From the NCBI GenBank assembly GCA_041391505.1, contig JAWKNW010000001.1:1-64000 (forward strand): DNA of 64,000 bases. The letters run 5' to 3'. The position numbers were made by a program, and so were the translations under genes. A model generated the notes under the pieces. That model saw nothing but the letters and a program-made list of their open reading frames with translations, did not search any database and had not been told where the DNA came from. The number at the start of each line of letters is the position of its first letter. Position 1 is the first letter of the stretch. Origin of the DNA: Rhodothermales bacterium (GTDB lineage: Bacteria > Bacteroidota > Rhodothermia > Rhodothermales > JAHQVL01). Positions 51,764 through 60,443 of the stretch are shown here, piece by piece.

Positions 51764-52633
51764 ATGGTCTACGTCGTCACACCGGTATTCAATCGCAAGG
51801 CGATCACCCAGCATTTTCTGGCGTGTCTTCAGCAGCAAGACTACCCCGATATTCGGACGGTCATCGTGGATGACGGCTCGTCCGACGGGACGTCCGACAT
51901 GATCCGCGCCGAGTTTCCGACGGTGGACATCATCGCCGGCGACGGCAACCTGTGGTGGACGGGCGGCACCAACGCCGGCTTGCGGCACGTGCTGAAACAG
52001 GCATCCGATGACGACTTCGTGCTGATCATCAACGACGATCTCGAGTTTGACCGGACGTATGTCAGCCGGCTCGTCGCCTACGCTCGTCAGCACCCGCGCA
52101 CGCTCGTCGGCTCGGTCGTCGTCGATATCGAGACGGAAGATACCATCTGGGATGGCGGCCGGATCACGAACTGGTTTACGGCGAAAGACCGGGTGCTGCA
52201 TGTGGGCAAGCGGCTTTCCGAGTTCGCCGAGGATCACGCCGTCGAGGTCTCCCAGCTGACCGGCCGCGGCATGCTGGCGCCCGTCTCCGTTTTCAAGGAA
52301 ATCGGGCTGTACGACGAGGTGCACTTCAAGCACCGGGGCGATACGGAATTCCCCGTTCGCGCCGCGCGCCGCGGGTACCGTCAGGTGGTGTATTACAGCG
52401 CCGTGGTGCGCAGCCATGTAAACAAGACGTACGAGTTCGACGTGAAGGAGGTCTACCGGCTGAGCGATGCCCGGCGTTATTTCTTCGACTTCCGCTCGTC
52501 GTTCTGGGTCAAGTTCAGATTTTATTTCGCGCTCAAAACAGCCACTTCCCCGATCCAATTCCTGTCATTTTTTACGTGCGACATGATCCGTGTAACGGTA
52601 CACTTCCTGAAGCGCCTCCGGCTCACCGCCTGA
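51764..52633 (+). CDS. Glycosyltransferase family 2 protein
   Basis: 289 residues. VVTPVFNRKAITQHFLACLQ, IVDDGSSDGTSDMI and LIINDDLEFD mark the GT-A nucleotide-sugar site; FKHRGDTEFPVRAARRGY corresponds to the acceptor/catalytic motif. It is the second of two neighbouring rhamnosyl/galactosyl-like GT2 enzymes (46-bp gap), with a hydrophobic C-terminal region (about 245-289) that may touch the membrane. The transferred sugar cannot be deduced from sequence. Confidence 0.9.
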   Translation: MVYVVTPVFNRKAITQHFLACLQQQDYPDIRTVIVDDGSSDGTSDMIRAEFPTVDIIAGDGNLWWTGGTNAGLRHVLKQASDDDFVLIINDDLEFDRTYVSRLVAYARQHPRTLVGSVVVDIETEDTIWDGGRITNWFTAKDRVLHVGKRLSEFAEDHAVEVSQLTGRGMLAPVSVFKEIGLYDEVHFKHRGDTEFPVRAARRGYRQVVYYSAVVRSHVNKTYEFDVKEVYRLSDARRYFFDFRSSFWVKFRFYFALKTATSPIQFLSFFTCDMIRVTVHFLKRLRLTA

Positions 52634-52719
52634 GGGCCGGCCCCTCTCCCGAACGCGGCGCGGCAGGGCGCGCGGGTTCGCCCTATGACCATTGTGATTC
52701 ATACAGACCCTAAGGGTTC

Positions 52720-53733
52720 ATGAAAAGGAATACATCCCGCAAGGAGCGGTGTCTGTTTATCGTCTGGAAGGGGTATCAGCGACGCGCCGAGGTGCTGGCG
52801 CCGCTTTTTGACGCCGAGATCAAGTGGATCCCCCACCTCTTCCGCAGCAAGCGCCTGCGGCCGCTCGATTATCTGTACAAGCTCATCGTAACGGTTTTCC
52901 ACATCCTTCGGACGCGCCCGAGCTACGCGATCGTCCAGGCGCCGCCGCACTATGCGGCGCTGCCGGCGATCATTTGCAAGCTGCCGTACATCCTCGACGC
53001 CCACAACGGGGTCTTCCAGTCCTACTGGCACAAACTCCCGTTATTCAACACCGTCATGCGCCGCGCCAAGGCCGTGCTGGTGCACAATCCGGAGGTGCTG
53101 GACCTGTTCCACACCGACTATCCGGAGAAGCCGTTTTTCGTCGTGGCCGATCCGCTGCAGCGGATCGAGGTTCAGGGCGCGGTGCGTGAGGACAGCAAGA
53201 TCCTGTTCATCTGCTCGTTCGACCCGGATGAACCGGTCGACACCATCGCCGAGGTGATCGAACGCGTGCCGGACATGACCTTTGTGATCACGGCCGATCT
53301 CAAAAAAATACCGTCGGCGATCCGGCAGCGGATCGAGGCGTGCAAGAATGTCCAGTTGACGGGTTTCCTGAGCACGGAGGACTACCATCGGATGCTGTGC
53401 ACGAGCACGGCCGCCATCGCGCTCACGAACATGGTCGCGACGCAGCAGTCCGGCGCCTGCGAAGCCCTTTCGTCCAACACCCCCTTGATCGCCAGCCGCT
53501 CCACCCTCTCCGAGACGCTCTTCGGGGAATGGGCTACCCTGGTGGAGAACACGCCGGAGGCCATCATCGCCGGCATCCGGAGTCTCAATACGGAGCCATT
53601 GCATCTCGAATCGTACCGATCGTCCTGGAATCAGCAGGTGCGGGCGGGCGTGATCTCGGTCCTCGAGGACGCGATGCACGTCCCGGCCGGCGGGACGGAA
53701 ACGAACGTTCGGGAGCGCCACCTCGCCTCCTGA
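52720..53733 (+). CDS. Glycosyltransferase, GT-B fold (family 4-like)
   Basis: 337 residues. N-terminal Rossmann-like lobe (CLFIVWKGYQRRAEVLAPLF, AIVQAPPHYAALPAIICKLPYILDAHNG) and a C-terminal lobe with EDYHRMLCTSTAAIALTNM, then SGACEALSSNTPLIAS, which is the GT-B nucleotide-binding ExxxxxxP region in divergent form. I place it near GT4 glycosyltransferases of exopolysaccharide loci. Membrane association may come from the hydrophobic segment near 50-70 (LYKLIVTVFHIL). Confidence 0.8.
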   Translation: MKRNTSRKERCLFIVWKGYQRRAEVLAPLFDAEIKWIPHLFRSKRLRPLDYLYKLIVTVFHILRTRPSYAIVQAPPHYAALPAIICKLPYILDAHNGVFQSYWHKLPLFNTVMRRAKAVLVHNPEVLDLFHTDYPEKPFFVVADPLQRIEVQGAVREDSKILFICSFDPDEPVDTIAEVIERVPDMTFVITADLKKIPSAIRQRIEACKNVQLTGFLSTEDYHRMLCTSTAAIALTNMVATQQSGACEALSSNTPLIASRSTLSETLFGEWATLVENTPEAIIAGIRSLNTEPLHLESYRSSWNQQVRAGVISVLEDAMHVPAGGTETNVRERHLAS

Positions 53734-53999
53734 CCCGGCGTCGGAGCGCCTCGAAGCGCTTTCCCCGGGCGTTTGCCGCCATTTCGACTTGCGCAGGCGA
53801 AATAAGCGGACGAGCCGGCCCATCTTTTTTCCCGGGACCCCTTCGCCGGGATCGAGTTTGGCATAATTATGCCTTAGCAGAGTGGTGTCACTGAACACGA
53901 CGGAAAGCCCCCCTCCCGTCCAACGCATCCTCTGTTTTGTCGGGATCCGAGATCCAGAACGATTCCCCCCGACGTTACCTTTCTACTCGACAACGGTGA
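53734..53999 (+). other. Intergenic region with a 14-bp perfect palindrome
   Basis: 266 bp before the dockerin-tailed beta-helix gene. GGCATAATTATGCC (53860-53873) is a perfect palindrome, a plausible operator site, and TACCTTTC (53976-53983) resembles the -7 promoter box. The gap is the longest inside the locus between gmd and uxs (60123-60443 is similar), suggesting separate control of the beta-helix gene. Confidence 0.4.
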
Positions 54000-56111
54000 A
54001 TGTCTATGCGATTTAATCGAATCGTGTACCTATTCGCTCTTCTCCTTACCGCTCTTCTCGTACCCCCCGCTTCCGCTCAGCAGTGTTACCTCCAGCAGGA
54101 TTGTGGGCCAGGCAATATGTGCGGTGCAAACGGCACCTGTCAGCCTGTGCGTGTGGTATTGACGGCGGGAGGAGGCGTGATCCACTGGGTGGACGCGGCC
54201 AAGGGCAGCAATTCCAACCCGGGCACCGAGACCGCGCCCTGGGCAACAGTCAAATACGCCGCCCAACATAGCAGCGTACAACCCGGGGACGCCATCCTCA
54301 TCCGGGAAGGGGTCTATTACGGTGAAATCATCCCCGCGCGTGGCGGCACGAGCGGAAAACGGATCGCGTACGTCGGCTACCCGGGCGAAGACGTCGTCAT
54401 CTCGGGCGCCACCCCGCTGGCCGGGACGTGGACGCTCGACGGCGGCAGTGTCTGGAAAATGACCTGGACGTTGCCGCCGCTCTGGGTGCGCCGCGTCAAC
54501 GACGGCGTGCCACAGGACGACGATGCGCGCCGTAGAGACGTGGTCATCGCGGACGGGCAGATGCTCAAGGCTGTGTATACCCGCGCCGATGTCAAGGAAG
54601 GGACCTTCTTCCTGCAGGGCTCGCCCGACAATCCGAACACCCTCTTCGCGTGGCTGCCCAACGGCAAGAACCCCAACAATGCGAAGATGGAGACGAGCCG
54701 GTCTAACAACCTCTTTACGCCGTCCGGCAGCGAATCGAACTGCAACGTCGGCGAGGAGCGCGGCTTCTTCCATTTTGTGAACCTGACGTTCCGGCACACG
54801 GCGAACGACGGGCTTACCGGCGCGATTTGCGTCGGCAGCGAAGGATCGCTCATCGAGAACGTGACGGCCGAATGGAACAACGGCGCCGGCATCTTTATGC
54901 GGGGCAATAACCACGTGGCACGCGGCGTGTACGCCTTCAGCAACGGCATGAGCGGCATCCGCGGCGAATACTGCGACCGCTGCCTGCTCGAATATGCCGA
55001 GAGCCGGTACAACAACTGGAAGGGCTACAAGCCGTTCTGGGAGTCCGGCGGCGGAAAGTGGCTGTACACGACCAACTCGACGTTCCGTTACCTTACGTTC
55101 TCGGATAACGAAGGGCCCGGCCTCTGGCTCGACACCGAGAATTACAACAACGTGATCGAGCAGAGCGTCTTCGACAACAACTACGGGGTCAACCTCTTCC
55201 TCGAGCTGTTGACGAACAACACCATCGTCCGCAACAACGTGATGACGCGCGCGCGTTTTGCGCGCCCTTCCTTCTACGGCTACGGCCTGCTCGTGCATGC
55301 GGCCAACAGCAACGTCATCATCCATAACACGATGATGGCCAACGAAGGCGGGGGCATGCGCATCCGGGCGGATTACCGCGCCAAGGCGACCGGCAATCGG
55401 TATTACAACAACCTCTTCGTCGCCAACACGAAGATCGTGCTCAACTCCGACCACAAGTCGAGCGAGCTCTCCTTCGAGGAACACGCCAACGTGGACGACG
55501 CCCGCACCAACAAGGGCGACGGGAACGTGCTCTGGTATCGGAATTACGCGACCAACGAATTCAACACGTTCCAGTTCAGGCCGGCGAACGGTGCGAGCGT
55601 CACGAAATCGTCGAGCCTCAAAGACTGGCAGAACGCCGCGCAGACCGATTACAATTCGATGGTAGCGGACCTTTCGAAGCCGCACGTGGTTGACACCACC
55701 GACATGGTGAAGGGCTGGAGACTGGCCGACGGTTCGCAAATCATTGGAAAGGCGGTTGCATTGCCTTCGGATATACCGCCGCTTCTCGCCGACTTCGACG
55801 GAGACCCTCGCCCTGTCACCAGCGCGGATCCCGGCGCCGATCAGTTTTCGAACGGCGCCCCGGACGACACGAACGCCGGCGTTCCCGGCGACGCCTCCGG
55901 TAACGGGCTCATAACCGCGCTCGACGCTTCGCTGGTGCTCCAGCATGCGAGCGGACTGCTGGATCTCTCGGGACGCGCTTCGGCCGACGCCAGCGGCGAC
56001 GGCGCCGTCACGGCGTTCGACGCGTCCCTGATCCTCAAATACATCACGGGCTATATATCCTGCTTCCCGGCCGATCCGGCCTGTCAGTCCTCAGGTAAGC
56101 GATCGCTGTGA
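54000..56111 (+). CDS. Secreted right-handed beta-helix protein with C-terminal dockerin domain
   Basis: 703 residues. Signal peptide (IVYLFALLLTALLVPPASA then QQ), a Cys-rich motif (CYLQQDC...CGANGTC, about 28-48), a parallel beta-helix (about 60-590) with Asn-ladder turns (NYNNVIEQSVFDNN, TNNTIVRNNVMT, NSNVIIHNTMM), and a C-terminal dockerin-type pair of calcium-loop repeats (about 627-692): GDASGNGLITALDASLVLQ and ADASGDGAVTAFDASLILK. Dockerins bind cohesins and attach enzymes to scaffolds or surfaces; no cohesin is seen here. The helix fold is common in polysaccharide lyases and epimerases. A GGTGA six bases before the second ATG (54006) may set the real start. It is a paralogue of the 19.4-kb lipoprotein. 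Confidence 0.85.
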   Translation: MSMRFNRIVYLFALLLTALLVPPASAQQCYLQQDCGPGNMCGANGTCQPVRVVLTAGGGVIHWVDAAKGSNSNPGTETAPWATVKYAAQHSSVQPGDAILIREGVYYGEIIPARGGTSGKRIAYVGYPGEDVVISGATPLAGTWTLDGGSVWKMTWTLPPLWVRRVNDGVPQDDDARRRDVVIADGQMLKAVYTRADVKEGTFFLQGSPDNPNTLFAWLPNGKNPNNAKMETSRSNNLFTPSGSESNCNVGEERGFFHFVNLTFRHTANDGLTGAICVGSEGSLIENVTAEWNNGAGIFMRGNNHVARGVYAFSNGMSGIRGEYCDRCLLEYAESRYNNWKGYKPFWESGGGKWLYTTNSTFRYLTFSDNEGPGLWLDTENYNNVIEQSVFDNNYGVNLFLELLTNNTIVRNNVMTRARFARPSFYGYGLLVHAANSNVIIHNTMMANEGGGMRIRADYRAKATGNRYYNNLFVANTKIVLNSDHKSSELSFEEHANVDDARTNKGDGNVLWYRNYATNEFNTFQFRPANGASVTKSSSLKDWQNAAQTDYNSMVADLSKPHVVDTTDMVKGWRLADGSQIIGKAVALPSDIPPLLADFDGDPRPVTSADPGADQFSNGAPDDTNAGVPGDASGNGLITALDASLVLQHASGLLDLSGRASADASGDGAVTAFDASLILKYITGYISCFPADPACQSSGKRSL

Positions 56112-56233
56112 GGTGGGATTCCGCCACGTCGATGCCGGCGCAATGAATACTAGGCGCACCATTCGAGCATCGGCACCAGCCGTCAATGCGCGCACCGGCC
56201 CGCGGTTTGCGCCCATCGCTGATCCTACAGACT

Positions 56234-57481
56234 ATGAGAGTATTGTTATCGGCCTATGCCTGCGAACCGAACCGGGGATCGGAGGAAGGCTTCGGCTGGA
56301 ACTGGGCCACCCATCTGGCGAAGCAGGGACATGAGGTCTGGGTGATGACCCGTCCCCTGGCGCGCGAAGCGATCGAGCGCGCGATGGAGGAGGCGCCCAT
56401 CCCGAATCTGCATTTTGTTTTCGTCGACATCCCGGCGCGCTATAAGCGGTTTATCAAAGGCCTGTTCGGCGTCTACGCGCACTACTTCCTGTGGCAGCGC
56501 GCCGCCTTCCGTCAGGGCCGGGAGATTGTCGCGGAGCAGCCGATCGACCTGGCGCACCACGTGACGTGGGGCAGCCTGATCGGCGGCTCCTGGCTCTGGC
56601 GGCTCGGCAAGCCGTTCGTGTTTGGCCCCGTGGGCGGCGGCCAGGTCGCGCCGGCGGCGTTCTCGAGGTACTTCCCGACGCGGTGGCGCCAGGAGGCCAT
56701 CCGCACCCACATTACGGAGCGGTGGCTCCCGCATCTGCGCGCGACGCGGCGGATGCTCCGGAATACGACGCTGCTGCTGGCCACGAACAGCGAGACGCTC
56801 CGCATCGCCCGGCGCATGGGCGCGCGCCGGACCGAGCTGTTTCTGGACACGGGATTGCCGGCCTCCTACTATGCCGCCGAGCCGAAACGGCGCTTCCGCG
56901 ACGACACCGCCCACATCCTGTGGGTCGGGCGCCTCCTCGAGCGGAAAGCGCTCCGGCTCTCGCTGGAAGCCGTGGCGAAACTTAAGATTCCGTTCCGGAT
57001 GACGATACTCGGCGATGGCCCGGAGGAGGTACACGTACACCAATGGATCGCCGAATTGGGCCTGACAGACCGGGTGACCTGGCCCGGACGCGTGCCCTGG
57101 AACGAGGTGCAACGCGCCTACGAAGAACACGAATTATTTCTTTTTACGAGCCTGCGGGATTCGTTCGGCTCCCAGTTATTGGAGGCCATGAGCAATGGCC
57201 TCGCTGTCGTAACGCTCGACCACCAGGGTGCGCATGATTTCGTGCCCGACAACGCCGGCCTGCGCGTCCCCGTAACCTCGCCCGAAGCGACGGCCGCCGC
57301 CCTCGCTGCCGCCATCGAAACCCTGTACCGGCAGCCGGAGCGGCTCGAAGGCATGAGCCAGACAGGGCTCGACTTCGCGCGTTTGAACGAGTGGACGCTC
57401 AAAGCCGAACGCGTTACCCGGTTATATGAGACGATCCTGGGGAAAAAGGTCGAACAGGAATCGGTTCACGGATATTCATGA
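56234..57481 (+). CDS. Glycosyltransferase family 4 protein
   Basis: About 415 residues, GT-B fold. N-terminal MRVLLSAYACEPNRGSEEG is the GSE-type acceptor-binding loop of GT4 enzymes; the C-terminal lobe has ILWVGRLLERKALRLSLEAVAKL, ILGDGPEE, WPGRVPWNEVQRAYEEHELFLFTSLRDSFGSQLLEAMSNGLAVVTLD, the classical nucleotide-sugar site with EX7E. The start at 56234 is chosen because it begins the conserved loop; the frame is open from 56186. Membrane association is peripheral. The sugar donor is not predictable. Confidence 0.93.
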   Translation: MRVLLSAYACEPNRGSEEGFGWNWATHLAKQGHEVWVMTRPLAREAIERAMEEAPIPNLHFVFVDIPARYKRFIKGLFGVYAHYFLWQRAAFRQGREIVAEQPIDLAHHVTWGSLIGGSWLWRLGKPFVFGPVGGGQVAPAAFSRYFPTRWRQEAIRTHITERWLPHLRATRRMLRNTTLLLATNSETLRIARRMGARRTELFLDTGLPASYYAAEPKRRFRDDTAHILWVGRLLERKALRLSLEAVAKLKIPFRMTILGDGPEEVHVHQWIAELGLTDRVTWPGRVPWNEVQRAYEEHELFLFTSLRDSFGSQLLEAMSNGLAVVTLDHQGAHDFVPDNAGLRVPVTSPEATAAALAAAIETLYRQPERLEGMSQTGLDFARLNEWTLKAERVTRLYETILGKKVEQESVHGYS

Positions 57482-57593
57482 CCTCTTTATCAGCCATAGC
57501 GGTGTCTTTTTCAGCATTTTGCCGGGGCTGATACGAAGAATCGGGTGTGTATCCTACTGCAGCGTATCATCGACTCTCTCACCGTCAATCCGT

Positions 57594-58379
57594 ATGCATA
57601 GCGCCACCAGGGACAGTCGCAACATCCTCAACATGCAGGTTGATGTGACGAGTTATCCCGACGCGACGCAAAAAGTAGTGCGCTGGGCCCAGGAAGGCCG
57701 CGCCCGCTACGTATGCGCGGCCAACGTGCATATGGTGATGGAGACGCACGACGACCCGGCGTTCAGCCAGATCGTGAACAGTGCCGATCTCGTCACACCG
57801 GACGGGGTTCCCCTCGTCTGGGCGCTCCGGCTGATGGGCGTCGATGAAGCGACCCGCGTTTACGGTCCGGACCTCACGCTCCACGTGTGCGAGGAGGCCG
57901 CCCGGCAACGCATCCCGATCGGGTTGTACGGCGGGACGCCGGAAAGCCTCGAAGCTTTCGAGTCGTTCCTGACCGAACGATTCAAGGGCACGCAGATCGG
58001 TTGTAAAATCGCCCCACCGTTCCGTCCCTTGACCCCGGAAGAAGACGCCCAGTATACCCGGCAGATTAATGAATCCGGCGTACGCATCCTGTTTGTAGGC
58101 ATCGGTTGCCCGAAGCAGGAGAAATGGATGGCGGAGCACAAAGACAAACTACATGCGGTCATGTTAGGCGTCGGGGCCGCATTCGATTTCCATACCGGCC
58201 GCGTGCGTCAGGCGCCGTCCTTCCTCCAGCGACTGGGTCTGGAATGGGCGTTTCGCCTGGCCATGGAGCCACGCCGGCTCTGGAAACGCTATATGAAGCA
58301 CAACCCTCGCTTTGTCGTGCTGTTTCTGCGACAGTTGCTCGGACAGCGTGCCAATACTGGCGACAACAAGAAACGATAA
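57594..58379 (+). CDS. WecG/TagA/CpsF-family glycosyltransferase (GT26)
   Basis: 261 residues with the TagA/WecG core. NILNMQVDVTSYPDA, RYVCAANVHMVMETHDDPAF, NSADLVTPDGVPLVWALRLMG, YGPDLTLHVCE, PIGLYGGTPESLEAFE and LFVGIGCPKQEKWM are the family motifs, with the catalytic Asp in TPDGV. These enzymes add the second sugar to an undecaprenyl-diphosphate-linked primer (N-acetylmannosaminyl or similar). The start at 57594 is chosen since upstream codons lack family similarity; the frame overlaps the previous gene otherwise. Sixteen bases separate it from sat-cysC. Confidence 0.93.
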   Translation: MHSATRDSRNILNMQVDVTSYPDATQKVVRWAQEGRARYVCAANVHMVMETHDDPAFSQIVNSADLVTPDGVPLVWALRLMGVDEATRVYGPDLTLHVCEEAARQRIPIGLYGGTPESLEAFESFLTERFKGTQIGCKIAPPFRPLTPEEDAQYTRQINESGVRILFVGIGCPKQEKWMAEHKDKLHAVMLGVGAAFDFHTGRVRQAPSFLQRLGLEWAFRLAMEPRRLWKRYMKHNPRFVVLFLRQLLGQRANTGDNKKR

Positions 58380-58394
58380 CCAAAAAAAGAAAGG

Positions 58395-60122
58395 ATGAGT
58401 ACTTTGACCCTGATCGAACCTCACGGTGGTGAACTCTGCGAGCTCCTGTTGAAGGACAAGAACTTGGATGCCGCGATTCAGGAAGCCATCAATCTCCCCT
58501 CCATCACCCTGACTGCGCGTCAGCTGTGCGACATCGAACTGCTCCTCAACGGGGGCTTCTCGCCGCTGCGCGGCTTCATGTCGCAGAAGGATTACGACCA
58601 GGTCGTGGACTCGATGCGTCTGGCCGACGGAACGCTCTGGCCGATGCCCATCACGCTCGATGTGGACGAAGCTACGGCGAAGGATTACAAGGGCGGCGAC
58701 AAGATCGCGCTCCGTGATCCGACCGGCCTGCTGATCGCGCTCATCACGGTTTCCGACGTGTGGAAACCCAACAAGGAGCGCGAGGCGGAAAAGGTCTTCG
58801 GCTCGCTCGACAAGAAGCATCCGGCGGTCGCCTACCTGTTCGACCAGGCCGGCGCCTACTATATCGGCGGCACGCTCGAAGGCGTTCGCCTGCCGATCCA
58901 TTACGACTTCATGGAGCTTCGCCACACGCCGCGGGCCCTGCGCGCCGAATTCGAAGGCCGCAATGCCGAAAAGGTCGTTGCGTTCCAGACGCGTAACCCG
59001 ATGCACCGCGCGCACAAGGAGATTTCGGACCGCGCCGCGGCCGAAGTCGGCGGGCACCTGCTGATCCACCCGGTCGTCGGCCTGACGAAACCGGGCGATA
59101 TCGACTACTTCACCCGCGTGCGCTGCTACAAGAAGCTGCTCAACCACTACCCCGAGCACCGCGCTCACCTGAGCCTGCTTCCGCTGGCGATGCGCATGGG
59201 CGGTCCGCGCGAGGCCGTCTGGCATGCGATCATCCGCAAGAACTACGGGTGCACGCACCTGATCGTCGGCCGCGACCATGCCGGCCCGGGCAACGACAGC
59301 ACCGGCAAGTCGTTCTACGGCCCGTACGATGCGCAGGAACTCGTCACCAAGTACGAAGGCGAGCTCGGCATCAAGATGGTCGACTTCAAGATGATGGTGT
59401 ACGTGCCCGAGCTGGACATGTACAAACCGGTCGACGAAATCAAGGAAGGCGAGAAGACGCTCGACATCTCCGGCACGGAACTGCGCAAGCGGCTCCAGGA
59501 AGGCAGCGAAATCCCCGCCTGGTTCTCGTACCCGGACGTGGTGGAAGAGCTGCGCACGACGCATCCTCCGCGGCATCAGCAGGGCTTCACGGTCTTCTTC
59601 ACCGGCCTCTCGGGCTCGGGTAAGTCGACCATCGCCAACGCGCTCATGACGCGCCTGCTCGAGCACTCGGGCCGGCCGGTGACGCTGCTCGACGGCGACG
59701 TCGTCCGCACGCACCTGACGAAGGGCCTCGGCTTCACGAAGGAAGACCGCTCGACGAACGTCCAGCGCATCGGCTACGTGGCCAGCGAGATCACCAAGCA
59801 CCGGGGCATCTGCCTCAGCGCGCCGATCGCGCCGTACGCCGATGACCGCCAGGCCAACCGCGACGCGATCAGCGCCTACGGCGGCTACATCGAGGTGTAT
59901 GTCGACGCCTCCGTGGAAGCGTGTGAAAAGCGCGACACGAAGGGCCTCTACGCCAAGGCGCGCGCCGGCCTGATCAAGGGCTTCACCGGTATCGACGATC
60001 CGTACGAAATCCCGGAAAACGCGGATGTCGTCTGCTCGACCGAGACCGAAACGATCGACGAGAGCGCGGAAAAGGTGCTCCGCAAGCTCTTCGAACTGGG
60101 CTATCTCCGCAAGGAAGACTGA
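58395..60122 (+). CDS. Bifunctional sulfate adenylyltransferase/adenylylsulfate kinase (PAPS synthesis)
   Basis: 575 residues. The first domain (about 1-385) is ATP sulfurylase: a PUA-like start, then QTRNPMHRAHKEI (the HxxH-like QxRN motif, about 195-207) and VGRDHAGPG. The second (about 395-575) is APS kinase: P-loop GLSGSGKSTIAN (about 402-413), LDGDVVRTHL, and YVASEITKHRGICLSAPIAPY. Together they make PAPS, the sulfuryl donor for the two sulfotransferases of the locus. In fungal-type fusions the kinase part can be regulatory; here the P-loop and the active-site motifs are intact, so both should work. Its place in an EPS locus, away from cysteine-synthesis genes, argues for a dedicated role in polymer sulfation. 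Confidence 0.95.
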   Translation: MSTLTLIEPHGGELCELLLKDKNLDAAIQEAINLPSITLTARQLCDIELLLNGGFSPLRGFMSQKDYDQVVDSMRLADGTLWPMPITLDVDEATAKDYKGGDKIALRDPTGLLIALITVSDVWKPNKEREAEKVFGSLDKKHPAVAYLFDQAGAYYIGGTLEGVRLPIHYDFMELRHTPRALRAEFEGRNAEKVVAFQTRNPMHRAHKEISDRAAAEVGGHLLIHPVVGLTKPGDIDYFTRVRCYKKLLNHYPEHRAHLSLLPLAMRMGGPREAVWHAIIRKNYGCTHLIVGRDHAGPGNDSTGKSFYGPYDAQELVTKYEGELGIKMVDFKMMVYVPELDMYKPVDEIKEGEKTLDISGTELRKRLQEGSEIPAWFSYPDVVEELRTTHPPRHQQGFTVFFTGLSGSGKSTIANALMTRLLEHSGRPVTLLDGDVVRTHLTKGLGFTKEDRSTNVQRIGYVASEITKHRGICLSAPIAPYADDRQANRDAISAYGGYIEVYVDASVEACEKRDTKGLYAKARAGLIKGFTGIDDPYEIPENADVVCSTETETIDESAEKVLRKLFELGYLRKED

Positions 60123-60443
60123 TCGTTCGATCCCGATGCTGTGCCGAACGGACGGAGGAAGCCTGCTTCCTCCGTCCGTTCTTTTTTCGCGCCGGCCGCG
60201 TCCGCTACACGCGCCCGGCGATACGACGGATCGGGTACTGGAGGGCGCCGCGCATCACCCACTGACGCGGTTTCGGACTCATTTCTCTAGGCCCCCCGTC
60301 CACTTCTGAAGGCGCCGGATCCCGGCCGTTTTCTTTCCCCTGAATGGATCGTATTGCCGTGTGCGACGTACGCAGGAGATCTTTCGTTCGACGCCACCCA
60401 CGGTCTCATTTTTGATAAGTAGGTTTCAAAACACTGAGCTCTC
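60123..60443 (+). other. Intergenic region after sat-cysC
   Basis: 321 bp. It begins with the strong terminator at 60146-60187. The remainder has no convincing gene. Near its right end TAGGTTTC (60420-60427) loosely resembles the -7 box, 16 bases before the ugd ATG. A fresh promoter for ugd-uxs is plausible after such a terminator. Confidence 0.35.
60146..60187 (+). terminator. Intrinsic terminator after sat-cysC
   Basis: Perfect 17-base arms (GAACGGACGGAGGAAGC and its complement) with a minimal loop, followed by TTTTTT. It divides the locus into a first transcript ending at sat-cysC and a second beginning with ugd. Confidence 0.9.

Noticed and set aside
54030..55946. 638-codon minus-strand frame opposite the dockerin beta-helix gene
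   Set aside because: Val/Arg/His-rich without motifs; the plus strand has signal peptide, beta-helix ladder and dockerin repeats.
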